The notes: generated by a model not told the origin, from the sequence alone. DNA of 64,000 bases from Lacticaseibacillus thailandensis DSM 22698 = JCM 13996 (GCF_001312865.1 NZ_BBER01000004.1:1-64000), one strand, 5' to 3'; positions 39,939-51,515 are shown, counted from the first letter of the stretch. A program made the numbers and translations.

Positions 39939-42673
39939 CTAATGCTTGAGTTCTTGTTTAAGTTGATACAACAAATTCATCGCGGCCATGGGCGTAGCTT
40001 GCAACAAATCAAACTGCTTGAGTTGCTGCAATACTTTGTGGTCCACGGTACTTAATTCCGGGACGGCCGTCGTGGGCGCAAACAGTTCCAGCTGCTCATC
40101 GGCTGGCTGCGCGCCGGTATCGGTCGAGGTACCGTCATCGCTGTCAGCATGCGGTTTGTCCGCAGCAGTCTCCGCCGTAGCGGGGGCTGATTCCGCCGCA
40201 CTAGCCGGGGCTGCTGCCACCGGTGTGCCGGCCGACGAACTGTTCGCGGCCACGGCGGTCCGACTAGGCGCGTCCGACACATCAAGCGTGCCACCCTGTT
40301 CTTCCAAGTGCCGCAACACCTGGTCAGCGCGCCGTAACAACTCATCTGGCAAACCAGCCAGCTTGGCAACGTGGATTCCGTAAGACTTGTCAGCCGGACC
40401 CGCCATCATTTTGTGCAGGAACACTAGGTTCCCGTGGTCCAACGTGGCCCCAACGTGTACGTTGCGCAACCGGTCCAGGTGATCCGCCAACGCCGTGAGT
40501 TCATGATAGTGCGTAGAGAACAGCGTCTTGGCGTGCACGTGGTCGTGCAGATACTCGATAATCGCCTGTGCCAATGCCATCCCATCATAGGTGGCGGTAC
40601 CACGCCCAATTTCATCAAAGAGAATCAGGCTGCGACTCGTCGCGTGGCTCAACGCCGCGTTAGCTCCAACATTTCGACCATGAAGGTACTTTGACCGTTG
40701 GCCAAGTCATCTGCAGCCCCGATGCGGGTGAAGATTTTGTCAAAGACCGGCAAAGTGGCACGGTCGGCCGGCACGAAGCCCCCGGCTTGCGCATGATCAC
40801 AATCAGGGCCAGTTGCCGCATGTAGGTACTCTTCCCCGACATGTTCGGCCCGGTAATCAGCAGCATGTCCGTGTTGGCATCCATGTTGACGTTGTTGGGA
40901 ATGTACTCCGTGGCGCCCATCACCTTTTCTACCACTGGGTGCCGGCCGTTCACGATATCGATGTCATGGCCCAGAGCGGTCATCGTCGGACGCACAAAGT
41001 GTTGGTCCTCGGCCACCTGAGCGTAACTTTGCAACACGTCCAGACCAGCAACTTTGGCAGCCAGCGCCTGAAGCCGCGTGATGTTGTCCTTAATTTGTTC
41101 GCGAATCTGCGTGAAGACATCGTACTCCAGTGAGGTGGAATTGCTTTCCGCCTCAAGGATGGTATCCTCCTTGGCCTTCAGTTCGGGCGTGGTGAAACGT
41201 TCCGCGTTCGTCAGCGTCTGTTTCCGGTCGTAACGGTCCGTTGGCACTTTGTCTAAGTTCGACTTGGTCACCTCAATGAAGTAGCCAAAGACGGTCGTGT
41301 ACCGGACCTTGAGGTTGTGGATCCCCGTCGCTGCGCGTTCCTGGGTCTCGTACTCAGCTAGCCACTGCTTGCTGTTTTTCAGCGTCGCCCGGTAGGCATC
41401 CAGCTGGGCGTTGTAACCATCCTTGATGATGCCCCCGTCCTTCACGGAAATCGGTGGCTCATCCACGATACTAGCGTGGATCAAGTCGGCCACATCCCCC
41501 ACCGTATCGAGATGCCGGTAGTCGTCCAAGCTGTCATCACCGATGCGGTCCAAGGTATCCAAAATGGCGGGGAGCTGGTCCAGACTAGTGGCCAATTGCT
41601 GCAAGTCGCGCCCGTTCACGTTGCCGAACGCCACGCGCCCGGCTAGTCGCTCGAGGTCGTACACCTGGTTGAGGTTGTCAGCCAGTTCGGTGCGCTCAAA
41701 GAAGTGGTCCAGGAAGGCTTGCACCTGTTGCTGCCGGTGCGTAATGGCACGGTAATCAAGCAACGGCCGCTCTAACCAGTTCCGCAACATCCGTCCACCC
41801 ATGGCCGTCTTGGTTTTATCCAGTAGCCAAAGCAAACTATCCGCCTTTTTGCCGGTCCGGCTGTTACTGAGAATGTCCAGGTTGCGCCGAGCATCACTAT
41901 CCATCTCCAGGAAGGCCGAGGGTGTGTACGGGACTGCACGCTGAATGTGGGCCAGACTGCGCTTTTGCGTGTTGAGCAGGTACTGCATTAACATGCTGAC
42001 GACGCGGGCTTCAGTTTGATCCTGCAGGTCCTGGATCACAAAGCTGACCTCCGCACTCGGCTGGTCACTGATGGCTTGCTGCGACAAAATGCGGTCATTC
42101 ACCTTGAGCTTGTCCGCCACGTCATCATCGAGTTGCCCGGGCACGACAACTTCGAGGCTACTCAACGCGTCCAACTCGTTGGTGACGTCCGCCAAACTAT
42201 TTAGGTGCGTCACCTTCATCTCACCAGTTGACAGGTCGGTATACGCAAAGCCAAATCCATCGTCCACCGGTAAGACGGCGGTCAGATAGTTATTTTGCTT
42301 CGCTGCGCCGGGTGTCACGTTCATGGTTGTGCCGGGCGTCACCAACTGGATTACTTCACGCTTGACCATGCCCACGGCTTTTTTTCGGGTCCTCCATTTG
42401 CTCACAAATGGCAACTTTGTACCCGTGGTCAATCATCACGTTGAGGTAATTTTCCACCGCGTGGTGGGGCACCCCACACATAGGAATAGGGTTATCGGCA
42501 CTCTTATTACGAGCCGTCAGGGTCAGTTCCAAAATCTGCGAGCCCTTGATGGCATCATCATAGAACATTTCATAAAAATCCCCGATGCGGTAAAACAAAA
42601 AGGCGTCAGGATACTGCGCCTTAATTGCGAGGTATTGCTGCATCATCGGGGTAGTAGTGGTTGTTTTCGACAT
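39939..42673 (-). CDS. mutS: DNA mismatch repair protein MutS (frameshifted)
   Basis: Mismatch recognition ATPase. Start at 42673 with GGAG upstream. The mismatch-binding motif is [15 protein letters not shown] (Phe-x-Glu). Later: [11 protein letters not shown], the lever/clamp region, Walker [18 protein letters not shown], then [19 protein letters not shown] and [12 protein letters not shown]. Three breaks: a T7 run at 42379-42385 that must be six, a missing base near 40793 (ATCATGCGCAAG for ATCATGGCGCAAG), and one near 40665 (GAGCTAAC for GAGGCTAAC). Restored length is about 912 residues. It is longer than average because of an Ala/Ser/Asp-rich insert before the C-terminal region (QLELFAP). 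Confidence 0.96.
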
Positions 42674-42948
42674 AATTTTGACTCTCCGTTCCAACTTCCA
42701 ATCACCCCAATTTTAGCAGACCACTAGCTGAAAACAAAGCTACGTAGCCCGTCGTCATGGGGGCTGTTTAGCAAGTGGGCCTACCGTCTTCATTCAAGAC
42801 ATCACTGCCGGTCCGCATAAGTTTTTTTTGCGTGAGTTTCATACTTTTGACACATTTCACCAGCATAATATCTGTATTGAAGCCATTTTAACCATATAAT
42901 GAAAAATGTAGCAGTAAAGATTAATCATTTTCAAACGGGGAGGTCTCT
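42674..42948. other. Divergent intergenic region mutS / acyl-CoA ligase
   Basis: AT-rich relative to its surroundings. A TATAAT at 42895-42900 is a likely -10 for the rightward ligase gene; its -35 is poor. TTGACA occurs at 42848-42853 but at unsuitable spacing for it. No gene seen. Confidence 0.5.
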
Positions 42949-44483
42949 ATGACCCAACTCACTAAAACTATCGAACAACAACTAACCAACCACGCCCACA
43001 ACCATATGATCAAGGATCTGGCCACCAACACTTGGCTAACCGGGACCGACGTGCGCAGCCAACGTGACGCCTCGTGGCAGCACTTCAACACGCCGGCGTC
43101 CATGCGGGTGACATCGTCCTCATCAGTTTGCCCAATGGTGCCAACAACATCATCGCGCTATATGCAACCCTAGCGCTACACGCAGTGGCCTACACGGTCA
43201 ACCCGACCATGCCACTCCCGGAACTCGCCACTTTAATCGGACGCCACCACTATGGCGCGCTCATCCTGGGACCAGATCACGCTGAAAATAGCGCCGAGTT
43301 AGCGACGCGTGCGCACGTGCAACTCAGTACTAGCATCGATGACAGCACCGCCGCAACGCCGGTATTGGCCATCAGTCACCAACCGGTGCCTACTAACACC
43401 CTGCTGCACGACTTTGCTCAACATAATCCGAGCCCCGTGGGTGTGCTCATGTATACCAGTGGCACGACGGGCGATCCCAAAGCGGTCGTATTAACACACG
43501 GCCAGCTCTTTGCCGCCGCTCAGGACGTCGCCACCTCCCAGCAACTGACAGCGCTGGACCGCACACTCGTGGTGTTACCACTATTTCACATCAACGCTCA
43601 GGTCATCTCCGTGTTGGCGACGACGATTTCCGGCGGTAAGCTGGTCGTCGCGCAAAAGTTTAGTGCCCACCGCTTCTGGCGTTGGGTGCAAGATGAACGC
43701 ATTACGTGGTTATCAGGCGCCCCGGCAATCATCGCCATCCTTCTCAAAACACGACCGGCACAACAGCCAGCCGTACCGACTCTCCGGTTCATCCGGTCGG
43801 CCAGTGCGCCATTATTGCCGCACATCCAGCAGGACTTTGAGGATTACTTCCACGTCCCAATTATTCAGGGTTACGGGATGACGGAGGCGGCCAGCCAGAT
43901 TACGGTCAACCCGCTGGCTCACCCGCAAGTGGGCTCGGTGGGGCGCCCCACGGACACTGATTTGGTGATTCTGGACGACAACGATGCGCCGCAGCCAGCC
44001 GGGGTCACCGGCGAGATTGCCCTCCATGGCGACCATGTTATTACCAGTTACCTTGACCCCAAGTACCAGGCGGACTTCCGGCACGGCTGGTTCCACACGG
44101 GCGATGTGGGTTATCTCAACGATGAAGGTTATCTGTTCATCGTGGGCCGCAAAAAGGAACTCATTAACCACGGTGGCAATAAGATCAGCCCCGCAGAAAT
44201 CGAGAACGTGCTCACTCAACACCCAGCCGTTAACCAGGTCGCAGTTGTCGGCTTGCCCGACGACATTTACGGTGAAGCGGTCACCGCCGCCGTGGTACTC
44301 AATCCTGGCTTTACTGGCGAGGATACATCGACCGAACAATTGCGCACCTTTGCCACTAGCCGGCTATCAAAATTCAAGGTGCCTAGCCGCTTCGTGTACG
44401 TGGACTCACTAGCCGCCGGACCCACCGGGAAGATTCAGCATACCCGCGTCAAGCGCGCCCTCATGGCGGCAACTGCACACTAA
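42949..44483 (+). CDS. AMP-dependent acyl-CoA synthetase/ligase (frameshifted)
   Basis: ANL superfamily enzyme activating a carboxylic acid through an acyl-adenylate to a CoA thioester. Motifs: phosphate loop MYTSGTTGDPKAVVLTHGQ, the A5 motif IQGYGMTEA, A7/A8 segments HTGDVGYLNDEGYLFIVGRKKELI and NHGGNKISPAEIE, and the catalytic Lys near the end in PTGKIQHTRVK. One base is missing near 43072; correction joins the first 40 residues to ALQHAGVHAGDIVLISLPNG. Restored length is about 511 residues. Start follows GGGGAGG. The acid is unknown. The transporter gene 27 bases downstream suggests uptake and activation of the same compound (inference). Confidence 0.88.
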
Positions 44484-44509
44484 CGCGCACGGTAAGGAGT
44501 GTTTAATTT

Positions 44510-46060
44510 ATGGAAATGCAAAATATCAGCGTGAACCGGACAACCAATACCCATACCGGGTGGGGTAAAGGCCTCCGCCAGCGACTATTACCCTGGACCA
44601 TCCCGGTACTGCTTATCCTACTTTGGCAGTTGGGCTCGAGTGTCGGCTGGATTGACGCCAAAATCTTACCCAGTCCCTGGGGTGTCGTCCAAACTACGGT
44701 GAAAAGCCTGCAAGCTGGCACCCTGGAGAAAAACCTAGCGATTAGTTTATACCGGGCCCTAACCGGCTTTATTATCGGTGGTATCATCGGTTTCATCCTG
44801 GCACTCTGCACCGGCTTATCCAAGACCATGAACTTGCTGTTGGATTCTTCGGTGCAAATGCTACGCAACATCCCCCACTTGGCCTTGATCCCGCTCGTCA
44901 TCCTGTGGTTCGGCGTGGGCGAATCATCCAAAATTTTCCTAGTAGCCATCGGGGTATTGTTTCCCATTTACATTAATACGTACCACGGTCTGCGCAGCGT
45001 GGACCCCAAACTCATCGAGATGGGCCGGTCCTACCAACTCAGTAAGACGCAACTGTTCTTCAAGATCTTGCTCCCAGGAGCCCTACCTACCATCCTAATG
45101 GGCGTCCGCTACGCTCTCGGGGTCATGTGGACGACACTGATTGTGGCCGAAACGTTGGCTGCCAGCTCCGGTATTGGCTACATGTCGACCAACGCGCAAA
45201 ACTTTATGGACATGTCGACCATCTTGATGTGTATCGTCATTTACGCACTGTTGGGCAAGGCATCCGACCTGACCGCCAAGTCACTTGAAAATTCAATGCT
45301 GCAATGGCAGCAAGCCGGGGGGGCCGCACACAATGCTGATAACCTATTAACAATTCAACACGTCAACAAGTATTACGGTGATGCTCACGTTCTGCGGGAC
45401 ATCAATCTCGATATTCGGGCTGGCGAGTTTGTCGCCCTAGTTGGCCAGAGTGGTGGTGGTAAAAGCACCCTGCTCCGGTTAATTGCGGGCCTAGAAGCAG
45501 CCAGTGACGGCGTGATTGCCCAGGCGGGGCACACCATTGATGGTCTCAATGGTAACAGCCGCGTCATGTTTCAGGACGACCGGCTACTTCCATGGATGTC
45601 CGTGCAGGACAACCTCACCTTTGGTCGCACCAACAACAAGCAACGCCGAGCCGAAGCTCAGCGTTTATTGCACGAGGTCGAACTCGACGAATTTACAGAC
45701 GCCTATCCCGCCTCGCTATCTGGTGGGCAACGCCAACGTGTCGCCCTGGCCCGGGCGCTGATGGCCAATCCACAACTCTTGCTGCTGGACGAACCGCTTG
45801 GCGCCCTCGATGCGCTCACCCGACGCAAGATGCAGGAACTCATCCTCAAATTGTGGCAGGAACGGCAGATGACCACTATTTTGGTCACCCATGACGTCAA
45901 CGAAGCGGTGCGCATGGCCACCAAGATTTACGTGGTCAAGAACCACGAAATCGCTTGGTCTGGTACCAACAACGTGGCCTATCCGCGTACTGACGATGCC
46001 ATTGCACCCATGGCCAGTGAGATCATGAACGTAATTCTTGACGGGCACGTGGACCAGTAA
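44510..46060 (+). CDS. ABC transporter, SsuC-type permease fused to SsuB-type ATPase
   Basis: Nitrate/sulfonate/taurine (or pyrimidine-precursor) type importer. Residues 1-265 are a permease with about six membrane segments (PWTIPVLLILLWQLGS; GFIIGGIIGFILALC) and the EAA loop EMGRSYQLSKTQLFFKILLPGALP. Residues 280-516 are an ATPase: Walker A GQSGGGKSTLL, Q-loop MFQDDRLLPW, signature LSGGQRQRVALARAL, Walker B LLLLDEPLGALD, H-loop THDVNEAVR. These are normally two proteins. The junction codes through a G7 run (45317-45323), so in this indel-prone sequence the fusion may be artificial. With six G the permease would stop 15 codons later. No binding-protein gene is adjacent. Confidence 0.85.
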   Translation: MEMQNISVNRTTNTHTGWGKGLRQRLLPWTIPVLLILLWQLGSSVGWIDAKILPSPWGVVQTTVKSLQAGTLEKNLAISLYRALTGFIIGGIIGFILALCTGLSKTMNLLLDSSVQMLRNIPHLALIPLVILWFGVGESSKIFLVAIGVLFPIYINTYHGLRSVDPKLIEMGRSYQLSKTQLFFKILLPGALPTILMGVRYALGVMWTTLIVAETLAASSGIGYMSTNAQNFMDMSTILMCIVIYALLGKASDLTAKSLENSMLQWQQAGGAAHNADNLLTIQHVNKYYGDAHVLRDINLDIRAGEFVALVGQSGGGKSTLLRLIAGLEAASDGVIAQAGHTIDGLNGNSRVMFQDDRLLPWMSVQDNLTFGRTNNKQRRAEAQRLLHEVELDEFTDAYPASLSGGQRQRVALARALMANPQLLLLDEPLGALDALTRRKMQELILKLWQERQMTTILVTHDVNEAVRMATKIYVVKNHEIAWSGTNNVAYPRTDDAIAPMASEIMNVILDGHVDQ

Positions 46061-46088
46061 GGCACGGTAGCCCCTTTGAATACCAATA

Positions 46089-46147
46089 CAAAGCGCCCCA
46101 ACAGTGACACACGATTGTCATCGTGTCACTACTGGGGCGCTTTTTTT
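46089..46147 (+). terminator. Terminator of the ligase-transporter operon
   Basis: AAAGCGCCCCA pairs with TGGGGCGCTTT, with an inner GTGACAC/GTGTCAC helix, then T7. Strong intrinsic terminator. Confidence 0.93.
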
Positions 46148-46474
46148 GACGAGTAATTCCGAACCGTGTAGCACGAACCGAGACTGGAACTACCCTACTT
46201 GTACAGCAACGTACCTACATACCAAGTTAGCACCCTCAGCACTAATCCCGGTAAAATAGCCAATACATCTTGTTTAAAATTAGCTTTTTTTTCCCTGGTG
46301 GCCAGACCCAACCGTCATAGGCCAGGCAACCAACGGGGCGCGCTTACGCACAACTGTTGCTAACAAATTTTTGTACCCGTACAGCGGCTAAATTGGTTAC
46401 CACGCCCACAATAAAAGTGTTGACGTCCAGCTTGACGGCGCCCAAATGTGTAAACGCGGGCTGACTAACGCATA
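46148..46474. other. Intergenic region, no gene recognised
   Basis: No convincing gene. A minus-strand reading of 68 codons (46344-46550) starts at an ATG overlapping the kimA stop but has no recognisable domain and is interrupted by the long hairpin described next, so I do not call it. Confidence 0.5.
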
Positions 46475-46552
46475 AGGTACGCCCACCAAAAGGGCCATAA
46501 CCGGTCCTTTCAGCGGGCGTACCTGATACTACCACTTTTAATGCGCGCATTA
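46475..46552. repeat. Long hairpin plus 14-base palindrome at the kimA 3' end
   Basis: AGGTACGCCC (46475-46484) and GGGCGTACCT (46515-46524) are perfect ten-base inverted repeats. Between them AAAGG and CCTTT add an inner stem. Immediately beyond, TAATGCGCGCATTA (46539-46552) is a perfect palindrome covering the kimA stop codon. Neither is followed by a U-tract, so they are not standard terminators. Confidence 0.7.
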
Positions 46553-48388
46553 TTTCTTTAAATGGTAACTGTAAGTCGCCATGATAATATTCTCACGCCG
46601 CGCGAACGCCGCCCGGAGCCGGACGTTCGTCTGGTTGTGCAGAATATTCTGCCATCCCTTCCGCGGCACAAACTGCGGAATCAGGACCGTCGTCGTAAAG
46701 TTACGCTTGGCGGCGTTGCGCGCAATCGTATCCACGAACCGAATCACCGGCCCCTGTACTGACCGATAACTCGAGTGCACGTCCACAAAGCGTACGTCCG
46801 GGAAGTCTGCCCGGAATTCCGTCTGCGTCTCGTGTTCCTTCGTCGGGTTTTCATCCATCGACACGTGCATCGCAATTACGTAATCGCCAATCGTCTGGGC
46901 ATAATTGAGCGCCCCCCGCGTCACACGAGTCACGTTACCAACCAGCACGATAACCGTGCTCCCACTGTATTCGTGGAGCTTGGCGTTGTCACGCTCCAGC
47001 CGCAATTGCTCCGCCACGTTTGTATAGTGGTGCTTGATCTTGTAAAACAAGAACAACAACGCCGGCATGATGATGAAAAATGGCCAAATATCTGGCAAAC
47101 GGTAAACAAACAGAATGACCAGAATAGCAAAGGAAATCAACGCCCCCGAGAAGTTAGCCAGGGTTTTACCAAACAAGCCCTTTTCCGTGCCCCGGCGCTT
47201 GAGCCAGTGACGAATCATGCCACTTTGGCTCAACGTAAACGGAATGAACACGCCAACCGCGTACAAGGGAATCAGCCGCTCAGTGCTACCATGGAAAATC
47301 GCAATCAGGATGGCCGACCCCACCGCCAGGGTAATGATCCCGTTGGAAAAGCCGAGCCGGTCCCCACGGTCCATGTACATGTGCGGCATGTACTTGTCCT
47401 TGGCCAGGTTAAAGGCCAAGACGGGGAAGGCCGAAAAACCAGTGTTAGCGGCCACCGCCAAAATCAGGGCCGTTGCAAACTGAATCACGTAGTACATAAT
47501 GCTACCGTTACCAAAGGTGTGGCCGGCCACCTGTGACAGCACCGTCACTTTGGCTTCCGGCACAATGCCGTACCAGTAGTTGAGAAACGTAATACCAGCA
47601 AAGAAGAACCCCAGAATCGTTGCCATGATGGCTAACGTTCCGGCCGCGTTTTTAGCCCGGGGTTTCTTGAAGAACGGTACCGCGTTACTGATGGCTTCCA
47701 CCCCAGTTAAGGAACTAGAACCACTACTAAACGCCCGAAATATTAATGCCGCCGTAATACCTGGTACGACGGAACCCACCGCTGCGTGCGCGGCGTACGG
47801 AATCGAGCCGTTGACAATGCGGTACAAGCCCCAGAGAATCATGATGACAATGGACACCACGAATAAGTAGACCGGTACCATCAGGAAGGACGCCGACTCG
47901 CTCATCCCGCGCAGGTTCATTACCATTAATATGAAGATGATGACCAGTGAGATGGTGACTTCATGACCATACAAAGCCGGGATCGCTGACGTAATGGCTT
48001 CAGCCCCTGACGAGACCGAAACCGCCACCGTCAACATGTAGTCAATCAACAGTGACCCGCCGGCGAGCAGCCCCGCGTTACGGCCCAGGTTTTGGCTGGA
48101 CACCACGTAGGCGCCACCCCCACCGGGATAAGCGTGAATAATTTGACGATACGACAGGGTCAAACTGAGTAATAGCACCAGGACGAACGCCGCAATTGGT
48201 AACGAATACCAAATCGCCGCCGCCGACAAAGTGGTCAGCACCAGCACAATTTGCTCGGTACCATACGCCACTGACGACAGCGCATCAGAACTCAGCATTG
48301 CCAGTGCTTTTAACTTACCCAGCTTCTGCCCGCCTTCTTCGGACGACTTCAGTGGTCGTCCGATGAAGAACCGTTTCAGTGAATGCAT
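46550..48388 (-). CDS. kimA: KimA-type high-affinity potassium transporter (APC superfamily)
   Basis: Membrane protein of 612 residues matching Bacillus KimA throughout: KRFFIGRPLKS and KLKALAMLSSDALSSVAYGTEQ at the N-terminus, LSYRQIIHAYPGGGGAYVVS, SLLIDYMLTVAVSVSSGAEAITSAIPAL, SSLTGVEAISNAVPFFKKP, ANTGFSAFPVLAFNLA and IPLYAVGVFIPFTLSQ. About twelve membrane segments are followed by a cytosolic C-terminal domain (STVIVLVGNVTRVTRGALNYA; LIPQFVPRKGWQNILHNQ). KimA imports K+ with H+ and is inhibited by c-di-AMP. Genes like this are often annotated only as APC amino-acid permeases. Frame intact. I do not recognise a c-di-AMP riboswitch in the roughly 150-base leader. Confidence 0.9.
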   Translation of the reverse strand: MHSLKRFFIGRPLKSSEEGGQKLGKLKALAMLSSDALSSVAYGTEQIVLVLTTLSAAAIWYSLPIAAFVLVLLLSLTLSYRQIIHAYPGGGGAYVVSSQNLGRNAGLLAGGSLLIDYMLTVAVSVSSGAEAITSAIPALYGHEVTISLVIIFILMVMNLRGMSESASFLMVPVYLFVVSIVIMILWGLYRIVNGSIPYAAHAAVGSVVPGITAALIFRAFSSGSSSLTGVEAISNAVPFFKKPRAKNAAGTLAIMATILGFFFAGITFLNYWYGIVPEAKVTVLSQVAGHTFGNGSIMYYVIQFATALILAVAANTGFSAFPVLAFNLAKDKYMPHMYMDRGDRLGFSNGIITLAVGSAILIAIFHGSTERLIPLYAVGVFIPFTLSQSGMIRHWLKRRGTEKGLFGKTLANFSGALISFAILVILFVYRLPDIWPFFIIMPALLFLFYKIKHHYTNVAEQLRLERDNAKLHEYSGSTVIVLVGNVTRVTRGALNYAQTIGDYVIAMHVSMDENPTKEHETQTEFRADFPDVRFVDVHSSYRSVQGPVIRFVDTIARNAAKRNFTTTVLIPQFVPRKGWQNILHNQTNVRLRAAFARRENIIMATYSYHLKK

Positions 48389-48547
48389 CGCTTTATGTAC
48401 TCCTATTCAGAAATGCAGGGCACGGCAACGTATCTGGTCGCCTGCCCCCCAACTGTACCCGGCCTACCGGGCACGACATAAGCATTAATATACCACTAAC
48501 AAACCGCATTGGCACCAAAATTTGGTGTCTCTATCCTTACAATACGC

Positions 48548-48575
48548 AAAAGAGGCGGCAAATGCCACCTCTTTG
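48548..48575 (-). terminator. Terminator of the LOG gene
   Basis: Minus strand AAAGAGGTGGCA pairs with TGCCGCCTCTTT (one G-T pair), loop TT, then TTTTGCG. It sits eight bases past the LOG stop and upstream of kimA. Confidence 0.85.
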
Positions 48576-48582
48576 GTAAAAA

Positions 48583-49152
48583 TTATTTGACTGCAACCGC
48601 CGCATCCAACGCCTGCCGGTCGGCGTCCAGCGATTGAACAAGTTCTTCAAAATTATCGGAAACGTGAATGTGGGACATGATGTCAGTGGCAAAGCCCTGA
48701 TCCACAAATACCTGGAGTTGGGCCACTAACGGATCATAGAACTTATCCATGTTGAAGATCCCAATCGGTTTGATTTCCACCAGGCCGATGGTCATCCAGG
48801 AGATGGCCTGCGAAATTTCTTCCAGCGTGCCAAAGCCGCCAGGAAAGACTAAGAACGCGTCGGGCTCCTCAATCAACAGCTTTTTGCGCTCATCGATGGT
48901 GCTGGTCCGAATCGCGTGGGTGGTGTTACGGCGGGGCAGCTCGGAATCAAAGAGGCCATCGGGATAGATACCCGTGACGTCGCCGCCCGCTGCTAGGGTG
49001 GCACCACTAATGGTACCCATGATGCCAGATACGGATCCGCCGTATACCAACTCAATGTGGTGGCTGCCTAGATACCACCCCAATGCGTGGGCCACCTGTT
49101 CATAACTCTTTTTAACGCCGTAGCGCGAGCCGCAAAAGACTGATAACTTCAC
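48583..49152 (-). CDS. LOG family protein (putative nucleoside 5'-monophosphate phosphoribohydrolase)
   Basis: Rossmann-like LOG/TIGR00730 protein, related to cytokinin-activating enzymes that split ribose 5-phosphate from modified AMP; the bacterial role is mostly unknown. Motifs: LSVFCGSRYG, LVYGGSVSGIMGTISGATLAAGG, the diagnostic PGGFGTLEEISQAISW, and an ERKKLL helix. I favour the GTG at 49152 because GGAG lies nine bases ahead; the ATG pair at 49161/49158 almost abuts that site. This gives about 189 residues. Frame intact, monocistronic. Confidence 0.88.
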   Translation of the reverse strand: MKLSVFCGSRYGVKKSYEQVAHALGWYLGSHHIELVYGGSVSGIMGTISGATLAAGGDVTGIYPDGLFDSELPRRNTTHAIRTSTIDERKKLLIEEPDAFLVFPGGFGTLEEISQAISWMTIGLVEIKPIGIFNMDKFYDPLVAQLQVFVDQGFATDIMSHIHVSDNFEELVQSLDADRQALDAAVAVK

Positions 49153-49371
49153 AACCATCATCTCCGTTCAATAAACTCATACCGTGAGCTTCAATTATAG
49201 CGGGTTTAGCCCCGCAATTCAATTTCGCACGATATGTCAACGTATACTTAGTGTGGGTGCAACACCAACACCCATTTCCGTAACCAATCTAGTGGTGGTG
49301 CAGGTTGCGATGACTACGGTCCCACCCCAGCTATTGGCAGGACACCCGAGCCGCAGACCGCGGCTACACAA

Positions 49372-49401
49372 CAAAAGGGCGGCCACGCGGTGGCCGCCCT
49401 T
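49372..49401 (-). terminator. Terminator of groESL
   Basis: Minus strand AAGGGCGGCCA pairs with TGGCCGCCCTT around CCGCG, followed by TTGTTGTG. Located about 23 bases past the groEL stop. Confidence 0.9.
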
Positions 49402-49423
49402 CGTCAATCGTGTTGGAAATGGA

Positions 49424-51068
<1,645 letters not shown>

Positions 51069-51095
51069 TCACCTCAGTAATTAGTTGGTCACGAA

Positions 51096-51383
51096 TTAAT
51101 CTTCAACGATTGCCATGATATCTTTGTCGTGCAGAATCAGGTAATCCTCGCCATCAAACTTCACTTGGGAGCCGGCGTACTTGTCATACATGATCACGTC
51201 GCCTTCCTTAACGGACATTGGTAGCCGCTTACCTTCTGGTGTCGTCGCGCCGGCACCGACAGCAATTACCTTACCAGTCGTTGGCTTTTCCTTCGCGTTG
51301 TTAGCAAGAACAATCCCACCAACGGTTTGTTCCTTTTCTTCCTCGACCTGAACGACAACACGATCTCCTAATGGTTTCAGCAA
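51096..51383 (-). CDS. groES: Co-chaperonin GroES
   Basis: 10-kDa lid of the chaperonin. The 95-residue frame is intact: [19 protein letters not shown], mobile loop around [16 protein letters not shown], roof [21 protein letters not shown], and the end [16 protein letters not shown]. Start at 51383 follows GGAGGGA. First gene of groESL, 36 bases before groEL, under HrcA/CIRCE control. Confidence 0.98.
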   Translation of the reverse strand: MLKPLGDRVVVQVEEEKEQTVGGIVLANNAKEKPTTGKVIAVGAGATTPEGKRLPMSVKEGDVIMYDKYAGSQVKFDGEDYLILHDKDIMAIVED

Positions 51384-51416
51384 GATAATCCCTCCAAGAA
51401 TTTTTTTGATTGATTT

Positions 51417-51494
51417 TTAGCACTCGTTTACACTAAGTGCTAACACAATTCTTACTATACCATGTTGTTAGCAAAATGCAACAGGGAGTGCTAA
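51417..51494 (-). promoter_or_regulatory. groESL promoter with two CIRCE operators
   Basis: Downstream operator TTAGCACTC-N9-AAGTGCTAA (51417-51443), one mismatch from consensus. Upstream operator TTAGCAAAA-N9-GAGTGCTAA (51468-51494), one half perfect and three mismatches in the other. Between and overlapping them, on the minus strand: TTGCAT (51481-51476), 16 bases, TATAGT (51459-51454). HrcA repression is expected. Confidence 0.93.
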
Positions 51495-51515
51495 CTTTTT
51501 CTGTAGTGTGGCCAC

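Noticed and set aside
37859-42673. Broken mutS and mutL as cause of a natural hypermutator with homopolymer indels
   Set aside because: Loss of mismatch repair would indeed produce run-length indels, but genes essential for life (alaS, groEL, tsaB) are equally broken and the proteins show no amino-acid decay. Sequencing error explains everything more simply.
46344-46550. Possible 68-codon gene directly after kimA
   Set aside because: Its ATG overlaps the kimA stop, but the region is dominated by the long hairpin and the product resembles nothing known. No ribosome binding site is evident apart from the palindrome.
46775-47536. 253-codon open frame opposite kimA
   Set aside because: His/Arg/Gln-rich antisense shadow of membrane-protein codons; no start site and no domain.
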